Of a stretch of DNA of 64,000 nt, positions 34,290-44,435 are shown piece after piece. The notes beneath the pieces were generated by a model. It did not search any database and was not told where the DNA came from. It saw only the letters and a program-made list of their open reading frames with translations. The stretch spans positions 34,154,001 to 34,218,000 of the forward strand of contig JAIVEN010000001.1 of NCBI GenBank assembly GCA_026686845.1. The letters run 5' to 3'. Each line of letters begins with the position of its first letter. Within the stretch, counting starts at the first letter, position 1. Source of the DNA: Adenanthera pavonina. Its lineage: Eukaryota > Streptophyta > Magnoliopsida > Fabales > Fabaceae. A program made the translations under genes and the position numbers.

Positions 34290-34700
34290 TTATAGTATCT
34301 CCCAACATACAAGTTGCTTTGAGATTCATATAGCGATGTCTTATAAAATTGGAACCTGCTAAGGCATCAAGGAGAGTGGTTTTGCCGTAGCCAGAAGGGC
34401 CCATTATAGCCAAAAGCTGTCCAGGCTTGGCATACCCAGTTAGGTCCTGCAGTATTGGTTTTCTGCTCTTTCCAATTAGAACAGTCACCTACAAGTCCTC
34501 CCATGTCATGAAAACTCCCTCATCCACTCTGTGAGAACCTTTGCTGCTTTCTGTTGGCTTAGTGGATATGTCCTCAGATGGGATGGTAATGTCCAGATAG
34601 GTTTGTAGCTGTACAACTGATACAGAGCTATCATTTGGTACAACGTGGGGATGAAGAAGGGAAGTCATTGAATAGTTTGTATTTTCTGCAATTGATGTGT
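34290..34700 (-). pseudogene. Captured ABCG transporter fragment, antisense in CACTA-B
   Basis: Read leftwards, the frame gives SHRVDEGVFMTWEDL, a stop at 34489-34491 where ABCG proteins have tryptophan, then [20 protein letters not shown] and [26 protein letters not shown]. This is the start of the nucleotide-binding domain of plant ABCG half-transporters, with the Walker A motif GPSGYGKTT (usually GPSGCGKST). Homology stops after DALAGS, so only one exon-sized piece is present; the N-terminal part upstream is less certain. CACTA-C lacks it. It is best read as host sequence picked up by the transposon, opposite in direction to the transposase gene. Confidence 0.8.
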
Positions 34701-34867
34701 CTGTTAGTAAGATTATTGTGAGAGTGGCAAATGATATATGCTGGTGGAGGACTTCTTGGCTCACTTGAATTGCTAAGCATAAATTTATAAAGATAAATAT
34801 GGAGGGCGTGGGGGAGAGAGAATGGAAGGTAGGAATGGGCATGTGTCAAGGCTAGTTGTTCTTGCAT

Positions 34868-36469
34868 TTCTTTCTGACATATCTTTACCTCCCAAACATT
34901 TCTGATATATCTGCTTCATTTATTTTCTTTTGCTCCCAACTTTTTCCAAAATGAAATCTGCTATCTTGAACCTTTCAATGTAACCAACTTGTATCAAGCT
35001 TTTTCTTTTTCATTTCTCTTTCCTAAGTACAGATTTTATCATACCAAACATGGTATTGGAGTAAGAGAGATTACAAGATCTTTCTTATATGATTTGTTGT
35101 ATTTTACAACTCAAAGAATATATAGTTTGTTTTTAAACCATGTTAGTTCATTATGTATATAAAAGGCACTTTTCACCAACAGCTTATTTTGGGTTTCACG
35201 CAAATACATGAAGTTGGCTCTAGTTTTAGCTCATTTGATATACAAAATATAAAAAAAAATGCAGTAAAAATTAAATTGTTAAAAGTAATTTTAAGAAAAA
35301 TAATTAGTGTCTTTATTTTAGACATAAACAATATAAATTTATTTGAATATAATCACATTAATATATATATAATAGACTTAGAAAAGGAAAATGAAATATC
35401 ATTCCCCTCTTGTCCTAAATGGGATATAACTGGGATTATCTCAAAAGAATAATGGATTTTATATACAAATAAGTGACAAATAGTAAGCTAAAAATCACAT
35501 TTTAGGTTTCAATTTACTACTTTACTATATAACTTGAGTTCTTACATTCTCATCATCTTAATGTCATTTGTAAGACATCATGAAGTATTTAGAACCATTA
35601 TTAACTCATTGAATTCATCATATTCATGTCATGATCTAAACTTCCCTTAGCCCCTTAAATCTTTGTTGAGTCAAATTTTAACACTTTCATATATTAAACT
35701 AGTTTAGAAATTTTTCTTAACTTTATACTCTTATGTAATACAGGTGGAACATGTCATTGTGTTTGTCACATATTAGCTATTTCAATTAGCTTTTTAATTT
35801 AGAAGCTTTGAGGCAGCAAAATAAGGGACTAAACTAAAGGGGATAGTATAGTACAAGGTTATAAGGTACGTTAATCTTGCTTTCAAAGTTGTTGAAAATT
35901 GTGGTGTTGAATGATTGTTGTACTAATTGACCTATGTTTGATTTGCATGTTAATATCTTCAAAGTCATATGGTGAAGTTTTGATTGGAAATGATTGAATG
36001 AAATTTGATAGTCATAGTTTGATTAAATTTCAACAAGCCGAAGAAACTTTCTTTTCCAAGTCTTTATGTTGCCGATTTCCTTTAGAACTATATCATTATA
36101 ATGCCATGTATTAATATCTAATAGCATGAAATATAATTACTTTATTAATTAGAAGTAATTTGATGATTGGAAATGATTGGGTACATGGTTGCTACTATGA
36201 TTGGTTGAAATTTACTACTTTTGAATGAATAAAGGGCTTAAGGCTTGGGAAACTCTCATTTTTATGTCGTTATGCTACTGAATTTTCTTTAAAAATTAGT
36301 TTATGGTTGCCAGAAATAGTCCATGGTTGAATCATGTATTACTTTAATCTCCTAGAATAAAGATAGTCCTTATGTTTGAAGATAGCTTAGTTTATCTGGG
36401 ATTGGTTGGAAGATGCTAGTGCTTATAATTGATGAGTCTAACTTTTTGTGAGTTGTTGCTATAGAATTA
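34868..36469 (+). other. CACTA-B non-coding region before the transposase
   Basis: 1.6 kb of AT-rich DNA. A 99-codon frame at 35153-35452 has no recognisable features. This may be a long 5' intron; the sequence just before the transposase resembles the equivalent point of CACTA-C (AGGAGGCTCTGCC). Confidence 0.4.
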
Positions 36470-36526
36470 TTGGAACCATCAACTTCTAGGGGAGGCTCTG
36501 CCGAAATTTGTACACAACATAATAGT

Positions 36527-38240
36527 ATGGATCGGAATTGGATGCATGCAAATCGTTTGAGTAAGGAATATTGGGATAGAGTGAAAGAGTTTGTTACGTT
36601 TGCAGTTGAGCATGCTAATAATCCCGATAAAATTATATGCCCTTGCTTAAAGTGTTGTTTTGGAAGGCTAGTTAGTTCAGAGAAGTTGGAAGAACATTTA
36701 GTGTGTAATGGAATCGATCAAAGTTATACACATTGGACAAAACATGGTGAGACAAATGATGGGTATAGTGATTTAGGGACAAGTAGGAGCTGTAGATCTA
36801 ATGATTTTGATACAAGTACATTTGATGATGACCGTCTTCAAGAGATGACAAATGCGATTGAAGATGAGCTTCAAGATTGTCCTGAGATGTTTGAGAGGTT
36901 GAAAGCCGATGCAGAAAAACCATTATATCCTGGTTGTACTAAATTCACAATATTATTAGCCGTGTTAAAGTTATACAACTTGAAAGCAGGGAATGGATGG
37001 AGTGATAAGAGCTTCACAGATTTACTTGCATTTTTGAAAGATATGCTGCCACAAGATAATGAGCTTCCAAGCTGAACATATGAGGCTAAACGAATGTTAT
37101 GCTCTATTGGAATGAGCTATGAGAGGATACATGCTTGTCCTAATGACTGTGTTTTATTCCGAAAAGAATATGCATCATTAAACAAGTGTCCTAAATGCAA
37201 TGCCCCACGGTACCAAAAAAAAGAATCGAGTCCAATGAAGGTGGTATGGTATTTTTCCCATCATACCTAGATTTAGACGCATGTACAGTAGCGCAGAAAT
37301 TGCAAAGCTCTTGACATGGCATGCAGATGAAAGAATTCAAGATGGTAAACTTCGACATCCTACAGATTCTCCACAATGGAAAAGAATTGATCGTGAATAT
37401 GAAGATTTTGGGGAAGAAGATAGAAACTTGCGCCTTGCTTTATCTACTAATGGAATGAATCCGCATGGCATGCAAAGTAGTACCCATAGTGCATGGCCCG
37501 TTATTTTGTTGATTTATAACCTCCCACCATGGCTATGCATGAAGCGGAAGTTTATGATGTTGTCTATGTTAATTTCTGGACCCAAACCACCTGGAAATGA
37601 TATAGACGTATATTTGGCTCCATTAATTGAAGATTTGAAACTATTGTAGGAGAAGGGTGTGGAGATGTATGACAAATATAGGGAAGAAACATTTAAGTTG
37701 AGAGCTATGCTGAATAGTGGGGTAACTCTTATAGCTCAATCAATGCATATTTCTAGTGTCAAAGACAAAAAACCTATTTTTGCAAATATGACATACTTTG
37801 GGGTAATTGATCACATATGGGAATTGGATTATATCTTGTTTCGGGTACCAGTCTTTAGTTGTAAGTGGGTTGACAACAAAAATGGTCTTCGAGTTGATCA
37901 ATCAGGGTTCATTCAAGTGGATCTTAACAAGGTGGGGTATAGAGATGAACCTTTTATTTTAGCATCCCAAGCTCAACAGGTGTTTTTCGTCTCCGATCCT
38001 GCTAATAAGAAGTTGTCTGTTGTTATGTTAACAAACAAAATAATTGACAACCAAAAAGATATTAAAAGTCATCAAGATACAGATATTGAGGATGATCCTT
38101 TTGTAGGGACATCAATTGATACTGATTATACTGGAGATGATGCCTTGTATGTGAGAGATGATCATCAAGAGGGTATTTGGATCATAAAGAGAAGACAAAC
38201 CAGAAAGAGGAAAAGGTTTGAGTTTGAATTGTGTGTTTGA
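36527..38240 (+). pseudogene. CACTA-B TNPD-type transposase, inactivated
   Basis: The start MDRNWMHANRLS opens the transposase-associated domain with its zinc-binding motif (CPCLKCC; the next pattern is HLVCNGID). The TNP2 transposase domain follows (KLYNLKAGNGWSDKSFTDLL; MSYERIHACPNDCVLFRKE). Lesions are TGA at 37073-37075 (CGA in CACTA-C), a +1 frameshift near 37255 and TAG at 37647-37649 (TGG in C). The STDGMNPH motif reads STNGMNPH (AAT at 37449-37451). About 1.2 kb between LRAML (about 37712) and the DUF4216-type tail (NSGVTLIAQ...) is missing, including the DVMHIEK motif and DUF4218. The tail ends in a basic run (RRQTRKRKRF). It cannot encode active transposase. Confidence 0.88.
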
Positions 38241-38366
38241 AATTTTTACTAGTTCTGTTATTCTTGTTATTTGTGACTTTGAATTTTCTAATAACTTTTG
38301 GCTAAATCTTGTTATTTACCTTTCTATGTATTAATGTCTTGTTTGTTTGACTTGTATTACAGGTAA

Positions 38367-41300
38367 ATGTCTTCCTCTTCTGATTATGATAGTGATCCGA
38401 TGAATGGGGATCCCAGTAATGTTAACAAACGGGTTGAGAGAGAGTTAGACAAGCATCATCATGGGTTGACTGTCTTGAAAGAGGTTGCACGGGCAAGAGA
38501 TAGTGGTCAGAAGATCCATGTGGTGTGGAATCGTAGAGGCCACCCAATAAAAGATGGTGGAAAAAAATTAAGTAGCTATATCGGGATAGCTGCGAAGATG
38601 AATGTGCCTATAGCAAGTAGCCAATGGAAGGATTGGAGGAAAGTCCCTGAGGCTATGAAAGACTTGATTTTCAAGGATATAGCGGTAAACAGCTTATTAT
38701 AATTATCTTATAATGTTTTTTCCTATGTAGTTATATTTATTATAATTAATCTGGGTACTTTGTTTTGCAGTTGGGATTTGACATCGATGAGTGCCATAGA
38801 GATTTCATATATAAGAAGGCTGGAGTGTTGATGCGAGCTTTTCGTTATATCCTTACGAAAAGATTTTTGAGAGATCCAGATGGTAACATCCTTGAGCATC
38901 CACCTCCATTATTTGAAGTCTACATTAAGCAAGAAGACTGGGATGTTTTTACGAGTATCCGCCGTGAGCAATCTTTCAAAGTAATCCTTATTTTACATGT
39001 TAGTTGTTAATTCTATTCTAATGCTATATGTGTCTAGCTATTTCATTTCAGATTTTGGTTTTTGAAAGTTATTAAGCCAGCAAAATAGTGAAAGGGCCAA
39101 GTGTCAACAATACCCTTATAGAGCTGGCCGTCTTGGATACTCGGGTATAGAGGATAAGATAGTACGTGTCTATAGATCTTATTTATATGAATATATTTTC
39201 CTTATAAATACTTACAAATCAGTTATTTATGTTATTACATAGCATTCTCAAGAGGGATCTAAAGGTGGCCCTTTAACCAAGCGTCATGTGCTATGGGCAG
39301 AATCAAGAAAGAATAAGGAAGGGATTATTGACAATGAAAATGTCAAAAAAGTTTGTGATAAAATTGTAAGTCTTACATTATCATTTGCATTTTCAATCAT
39401 TTATAATATATTTCTATAAAATAATATATTTGTTTTGAACTTTTTGCTTTCACAGGATACCCTTGCAGAGTCCATGCCTGAAGGCATTGAGGAAGACACA
39501 GGGCTTGATGTGCTAGGCAAGGCATTAGGGCTCCCTGAGCACCCTGGTCGTGTTAGGGGTGCCGGGTTTGGCATTACTAAAAAAGCATATTTTGGGACTC
39601 AACGCCGCTCATCGTCATACTTTGCAGCTAAGGTTGCTCAATTAGAGGCAACTCAATTTGAGATGGAGAGAAAATTAGCCATGTTGACAGATTTGGTGCA
39701 ATCACAAGCTATAGTACTGAAGCAAATACAGTCATCACAGGTCGCATCAACAAGCCCTAGTGTCAAGGATAGCTGCCCTCTTCCATTTCAGCATCTCCCT
39801 GAGGTAATTGCTTTTCCAATCAAGTTCATAGTTTTTTTCGACATGTATAAATTATTTTTTGCTATTGGTATAGGGCGTATCATACTGTCAATTATGGTTG
39901 GATCGCCCTACTAGACATGTGGTTGCAGAGGGGCATGTGGATAACACAGGAGGCGTCATTCACAATCAAGCCCTACCTGAAGGCCATGTGAGAGTATCGA
40001 TTGATGTCCCCAGAGAGGAGAATGTTGTATTGCCAATTCCTACCCAAGATGCGGATAAGGTAGGACAAGCAGTGGGTAGTTATGTAGCATGGCCAATGAA
40101 CCTCATTACCCTTGCTCCATCTGTACAGGTATGTGAAGTGACACTTTATTATAATTTGCTACTGTGTAATCACTAGTTCATCCCAAATTGACCAACTTTG
40201 TTGCTTAGGCAAAAGGAAAGCGTGTTCTAGGGTCCGGGCAATCCAAAGAGTCAGTCATTGCACCGATGAATAGACTACCCGGACCTAATGTTAATTTAAG
40301 GAAAAGCCGCAAGTACTTGAAAGGATTAGTGAGCATAGGGCAATGGGAGATTATAGAAATTGAGTATGATATAGGGATCTATAATAAAAGGGTAACTAAA
40401 ATGATCACCGAAGAAGTTATCCTATTCATGGTGGATCATCAATGGCTTGGGGCTGCGAATATTAACATATACATCAGGTACTCAAACTAACATAAATGAA
40501 CTACTTTCCAACTAACCTTTCATTTGAGTGTGATATTAATACACGTTTTTTTTTTCATTTTAGGTACTTGTATGAAAAATTTTTGGTCCCTACCAATCTT
40601 ACTAGCAAATTTGTGTTCCTCCACCCCCAAGAAATATCATCTTTTTCTAAAGGTTTGATGCCCCAAAAGAAGATCACAGAACAATCTCAAGAAATTGCGG
40701 ATGTGTTCAAGGCAAGAGCCGATAAGGAAGTATTATTTTTGGCACCTTTTCATCAAGGGTGAGTAACTTGTTGCTAAAATATTAAATGCTGACTTTAGTT
40801 GTTGTGAACTGCCCAGTTATAATTTGTTGATGTTAATTATTGTTTCGTCAGAGAACATTGGATGTTCATTGTCATCAACCCAGTGAAGCCAATAATATAT
40901 TATTTAGACTCTGGAAAACAATCAGGGCCAGAGAACCGTATCCAAATGATAGAAATGTTGAACAAGTAAGAATAAGTTTTTTTTTTCTTTTGTATATGTC
41001 TCCATGGTAATTCAAAGTTATGCTTATATTAATTTTCTTTTCTCATGGTTAATAGTGCTGTGAAGATGTTTCGAGCAGACCGAGGGCTTAATGACAAGAA
41101 GCAACAATCATATAAATGGACATCAATAAAAGTATTTATAGAATAATATTTAAACAATTATATATTGGAATTGACATTAATTTTCATATATAATATGTAT
41201 GTATATATTTTTGTTTAGTGTCCGAAGCAAGCTAATGGTATCAATTGTGCATATTATGTACTGAAATTCATGAAAGATATCATAATGCATGGCCAAAGCT

Positions 41301-41544
41301 CTATCCCGGTCACGGTATGTAATTCCATTTTATGCAATTACATTAATGCTTATAACTTTTGACCAATTTTTAGTAATGTCATTTTATTAATTTCTTCATG
41401 ATATTTTAACTTGCATAGTACTTCCCGGATACCTACTGTGATGTGTACTCCAAAAATCAAATCAATGAAGTCATCGCAGAGTGGAGTGATTATGTGGCTG
41501 AAATCTACCTAACTAGAGAGGAGGAGGAGGAGGGATCAGAGTAA
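38367..41544 (+). CDS. CACTA-B TNPA-type protein fused to Ulp1/SUMO protease domain
   Basis: Twelve exons with GT-AG borders give one open frame of 740 codons: 38367-38684, 38771-38980, 39069-39161, 39243-39365, 39456-39803, 39874-40128, 40209-40477, 40564-40758, 40852-40965, 41056-41131, 41219-41314, 41419-41544. Exons 1-5 form the Transposase_24 (Ptta/En/Spm) region: VPIASSQWKDWRKVPEAMKD, YPYRAGRLGYSG, LWAESRKNKEG, EHPGRVRGAGFG; a coiled coil follows. Exons 8-12 are a Peptidase_C48 (Ulp1) domain with catalytic histidine (EHW, 40856-40858), aspartate (YLDSG, 40907-40909), glutamine (KQ, 41228-41230) and cysteine (NGINC, 41246-41248). TNPA proteins bind subterminal repeats; Ulp1 enzymes cleave SUMO. 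A joint role in transposition is inferred. Exon lengths match CACTA-C. The splicing is my reading, not tested. Confidence 0.82.
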
Positions 41545-42250
41545 TTGATTTTATTCTCTTTTCTTAGATTTGACCAGGGAACATAGTTTAAGCAATGTCA
41601 TATTAGGGAATATGTATATGTAGCTTCTTTTTATTCTCAACTCAAACTTTGTCATAGTGAATAATTGGTTCCTTGTAGACATTTTTGATAATATATGTAG
41701 TTTTGAAGGGTTTGTTTGATTCTGCCTATTCGAACTTATATCCTCACAAGTGATAGCTATATATGTGCTCTAACCAACAAGCCACAAGTTCCAAAGGCAA
41801 CATATATGCAGTTTTTTTAGATCTGTTGTGCAAAGTTATAATTTGTCCAAACATATTTCTAGTAGTGCTGTACATTTTCTGCTGTTTTGGGTCATGCAGG
41901 TTGTAAAAAATATTGGGGAATACTTGAAAGTAACGAGAGTAAGAAAAAAAAATGAAAAAAAATGTAGGCGGTTATATTAAAAACCGCCTACAAAAGTAAC
42001 TTTAGTAGGCGGTTATTAAGATAACCGCCTACAAAAGTGTATTATTTTAGGCGGTTTTTCCATAAAACCGACTACAAAAGTGACTTTTGTAGGCAGTTAT
42101 CAGTATAACCGCCTATAAAAATCACTTTTGTAGGCGGTTATAACCGCATACAAATGTCACCCACTTTTATGGCATTCAAATAGTAGGCGATTCATAACCG
42201 CTAAGAAAAGTTAAAAATAACCACCTAGAAAGTCCATTTCTGTAGTAGTG
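41545..42250. repeat. CACTA-B 3' end and right palindrome array
   Basis: After about 400 bases of 3' untranslated sequence there are five or more GTAGGCGGTTAT...ATAACCGCCTAC hairpins (about 41960-42150), then weaker ones to the terminus. The unit matches the left array of the same element. Confidence 0.8.
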
Positions 42251-43444
42251 ATAGAAATGTACTTGGGGAAAATTACACTTAATGACATGAAAGTTTTAGA
42301 AATTATAAGTTAATCCCAAGTCAAGGGTAATTTTGTAAATATGCAAAGTTACTGTCAAAACGAAGCCCTCGACAAGAGAAGTCCAATGGTATATGGCACT
42401 GAGAGTTAATGTTCAAGAATAAAGAAATAATCAGTGCCGAGTATTCAAAAGTAATAGTAAACCAGGTCTAGATATGGGCCATACACAGATACCATATGGG
42501 ACAGAATAATTATGAAAATATAAAAATAAAATTAGAATAGTCCTGTATCCCAAAAATGCTAAAATAATATAAAGATGTTTTTATCGGCATGATTAAGAAG
42601 TACCCGGATTAAGATATATCTGGATTAGGAAAATTAGGCAATTTTTGGACCCTTCTCTCTCACCCATGCGTGACTTTTGCTGCAGCCCATGAAGCCCACC
42701 AATCATCTCAAAAAGGTTGAGAAAACTTCTTAAAGAAGGAGTTGAATTTTTTTTCCAAAAAGTAACCATGATTAGCAAAAAGTAATCATAGTTGATTCAC
42801 CTAATTAAGTCCATTAACCACTCATTTTTGCACCATTTCACATGTGACTTCCAGCAACAAAATAGAAGAGGCAAACCGAAGAAAGAAGAGAGCAAAGAGA
42901 GGAAGAGGAAGAGGGAACTCAAGACAAAATGGAAAGTTTCACTTATGGTAAGTGTTCAAGCTTACTATTTATGGTCTTTAGAGCTTGAACCATGGATTAG
43001 ATTTCCCTCTCCACTCCCTTAGGTTTTCATTCAAACATGATTTAGCAAGGAAATGAATTTACAAACCATAGAACATGGGGGAAATGCTAGGATACTCATT
43101 TAAAGCTTGAATATGTTGGTAGTTTGATGTATCAAGAAGTGTATCAATTTCCTCCTATTTTCTATGATTTTTGGCCAGTTATTGTTCACACTTAGAGTTG
43201 GAATTTCATATTTTTGATGCCAAAAATGGATTCCCCATGTTGGAATTCCTTAAAGACAAGGGATAGATTCAAGAGAAAGCTTGAGATTAAGAAAGTGAAA
43301 TTTTTATGTTTATGAAGTTAATTTGGAATGAACAGTAACCGAGTTAGAAATGGAATTTGGTAATTCTGAGGCATATTTGGATTCCTCATGAAAAATTACA
43401 TGGAATAGAGGTATAATTCATCATTTTTGAGTTAGAAATGAATT
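42251..43444. other. Solo-LTR sequence between CACTA-B and CACTA-C
   Basis: 1.19 kb of the host LTR. Bases about 42800-43020 hold a purine-rich part and a short open frame I do not trust. No gene is seen. Confidence 0.6.
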
Positions 43445-43900
43445 CACTACGCCAAAATACGTCTTTGTTGGCGGTTATTTTGACTTTTTTTGGCGGTTAA
43501 AAATAGCCAAGTATGTTAGCGCCGAAAAAAACTATAACTTTCATTGGGGTTAGAAACCGCAAAAAAAAATAACATTTATTTGCGGTTATATATAATAACC
43601 GCCAATAAGATTAGAATTCATTTGCGGTTAGATGTAGTAACTGCAAAAAAAAATAGAATTTAGTTGGCGGTTATATATATAACCGCCAACTAAAATTATA
43701 AATAATATTTTTAAATTATTTTTAATATTAATTTTAGTTGGCGGTTATATACATAACCGCCAACTAAATTAAAATATTATTCTTTAATTAATTAATTGTA
43801 ATTTTAATTATAGTTGGCGGTTCTAATTTATAACCGCCAACCAAAACATTTTTGTTGGCGGTTTTATTAATAACCGCCAACGAAAGTTCTCTTTTTTTTT
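43445..43900. repeat. CACTA-C left palindrome array (3' side of its genes)
   Basis: Units of GTTGGCGGTTAT...ATAACCGCCAAC occur at about 43667-43695, 43737-43768, 43814-43844 and 43853-43882, with weaker GCGGTTATATATAATAACCGC units before them. Confidence 0.8.
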
Positions 43901-44435
43901 TTCCTGGCAACATTTTGTTATTTTTAATTGCAATCACTCGAACCTGCTTTAGTCAATACGCAGCAGAACTAAATACCCATAACTAAGATATTTATCTAAA
44001 GCAAAAGTTATATTATATTCAAAATGTCTCAATAAAAAATTATAGACAATATTTATATCCAATTGACAAGAGCAAAAAAATGATATATAACATAATCCAG
44101 TAACTAGATTTTCAAAAGTATCATGTATATTAGGCCAATCTATAGCTTCTACACTAACAGCTAATATATACACATGACCAAAAGCTACGTACATATCAAA
44201 TTATCTGTCATATATGATGACCAAGAGAACAAAAAAAGTAGGCATCTTCTAGCCTTTAGAAGTCATCAGTCTATGCTTCTTCCCTTGTACTGCCTACAAC
44301 ATGATCAATTTTAAATTCATAAGCTATCCAAAACAGATTAGAACCACCAATTGAATGTAGCTATATGATAGAACCAAAACCAAACAGATACAAAGTAAAA
44401 CCAAACAATTACAAATAACACTAGAATGTGTTCAC

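Larger units (their letters stand above)
33106..42250 (+). mobile_element. CACTA-B, two-gene CACTA transposon
   Basis: The element starts CACTACGCCAGA and ends TTTCTGTAGTAGTG, with ATA on both sides (33103-33105 and 42251-42253). At 9145 bp it holds palindrome arrays at both ends, a captured antisense ABCG fragment, a broken TNPD-type transposase gene and an open TNPA-Ulp1 gene, both on the plus strand. It faces the related CACTA-C. Confidence 0.9.

Noticed and set aside
35153..35452. 99-codon frame upstream of the CACTA-B transposase
   Set aside because: Its K/I/N-rich composition matches random AT-rich DNA and nothing corresponds in CACTA-C.
43949..44194. 81-codon minus-strand frame after the CACTA-C Ulp1 gene
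   Set aside because: It lies downstream of the stop codon in 3' untranslated sequence and has no counterpart in CACTA-B.
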